This document shows positions 5,580 through 5,615 of a stretch of DNA of 5,615 bases, one piece after another. The notes under the pieces were generated by a model. That model saw only the letters and a list, made by a program, of their open reading frames with translations, was not told where the DNA came from and searched no databases. The position numbers were made by a program, and so were the translations under genes. The DNA lies in NCBI GenBank assembly GCA_029934695.1, contig JAOZLU010000466.1:1-5615 (forward strand), read 5' to 3'. The stretch is from Desulfobacterales bacterium (lineage in GTDB: Bacteria > Desulfobacterota > Desulfobacteria > Desulfobacterales > 4be13). How positions within the stretch are numbered: the first letter of the stretch is position 1; every line of letters starts with the position of its first letter.

Positions 5580-5615
5580 TAAAAAGGTGCGATGCAGGGC
5601 TGATTTCAGGCCTCC

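Larger units (their letters stand above)
5203..5615. other. Non-coding region upstream of the peptidase gene (413 bases)
   Basis: No credible reading frame is seen on either strand. From the gene outward it holds the Shine-Dalgarno, the heptamer repeats, a GC-richer leader segment (5270-5310), the sigma-70-type promoter, an AT-rich block (5341-5470) with the sigma-54 match, then a GC-rich block with the CTTTGTG repeats. Whatever gene lies upstream is outside the window. A GTG-led frame from 5587 to the edge has no ribosome site and is too short to judge. Confidence 0.7.

Overview
The window is dominated by one very large minus-strand gene (331-5202, 1623 codons). It encodes a secreted, multidomain cysteine peptidase of the streptopain (C10) family. 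In order, the protein has a Sec signal peptide, a streptopain-type propeptide, a C10 catalytic domain with Cys175 and His306 in place, two PPC-like beta domains flanking a cadherin/Ig-like domain, two nearly identical Ig-like repeats, five copies of a roughly 132-residue 'SVWW...FDT...AVYTG...YYIAVDGY...LNW' beta-sandwich repeat, and a C-terminal dockerin-like double calcium-loop module. No second gene can be called with confidence.

Layout, reading along the gene (right to left): 5203-5615 is a 413-base non-coding leader and upstream region. It holds a 9-bp 'CTTTGTG' repeat cluster, a sigma-54-type -24/-12 match, a near-consensus sigma-70-type promoter, a tract of six 7-bp repeats that is free of G in the mRNA, and a strong Shine-Dalgarno 6 bases before the ATG. 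Left of the gene, 218-342 is packed with palindromes: two related hairpins, the first containing the stop codon, then a 59-base imperfect palindrome. The last ~217 bases hold only a possible fragment of another minus-strand reading frame, apparently broken by a frameshift.

Organism: inferred, not proven. Moderate GC, a giant secreted C10 peptidase with PPC-type repeats and a dockerin-like tail, a sigma-54 promoter, and intergenic DNA full of short tandem and palindromic repeats are the style of large-genome filamentous or multicellular sulfate reducers of the Desulfobacterota (Desulfonema and relatives). This is from memory of genome style; no marker gene is present.

Working model: a sigma-70-like promoter, a sigma-54 promoter, or both drive a single-gene transcript. 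The protein is exported by Sec and is probably made as a zymogen. It is probably held at the cell surface or on an extracellular scaffold or substrate by its long chain of beta domains and the calcium-binding tail, where it would degrade protein. Transcription probably ends in the palindrome cluster after the stop codon.
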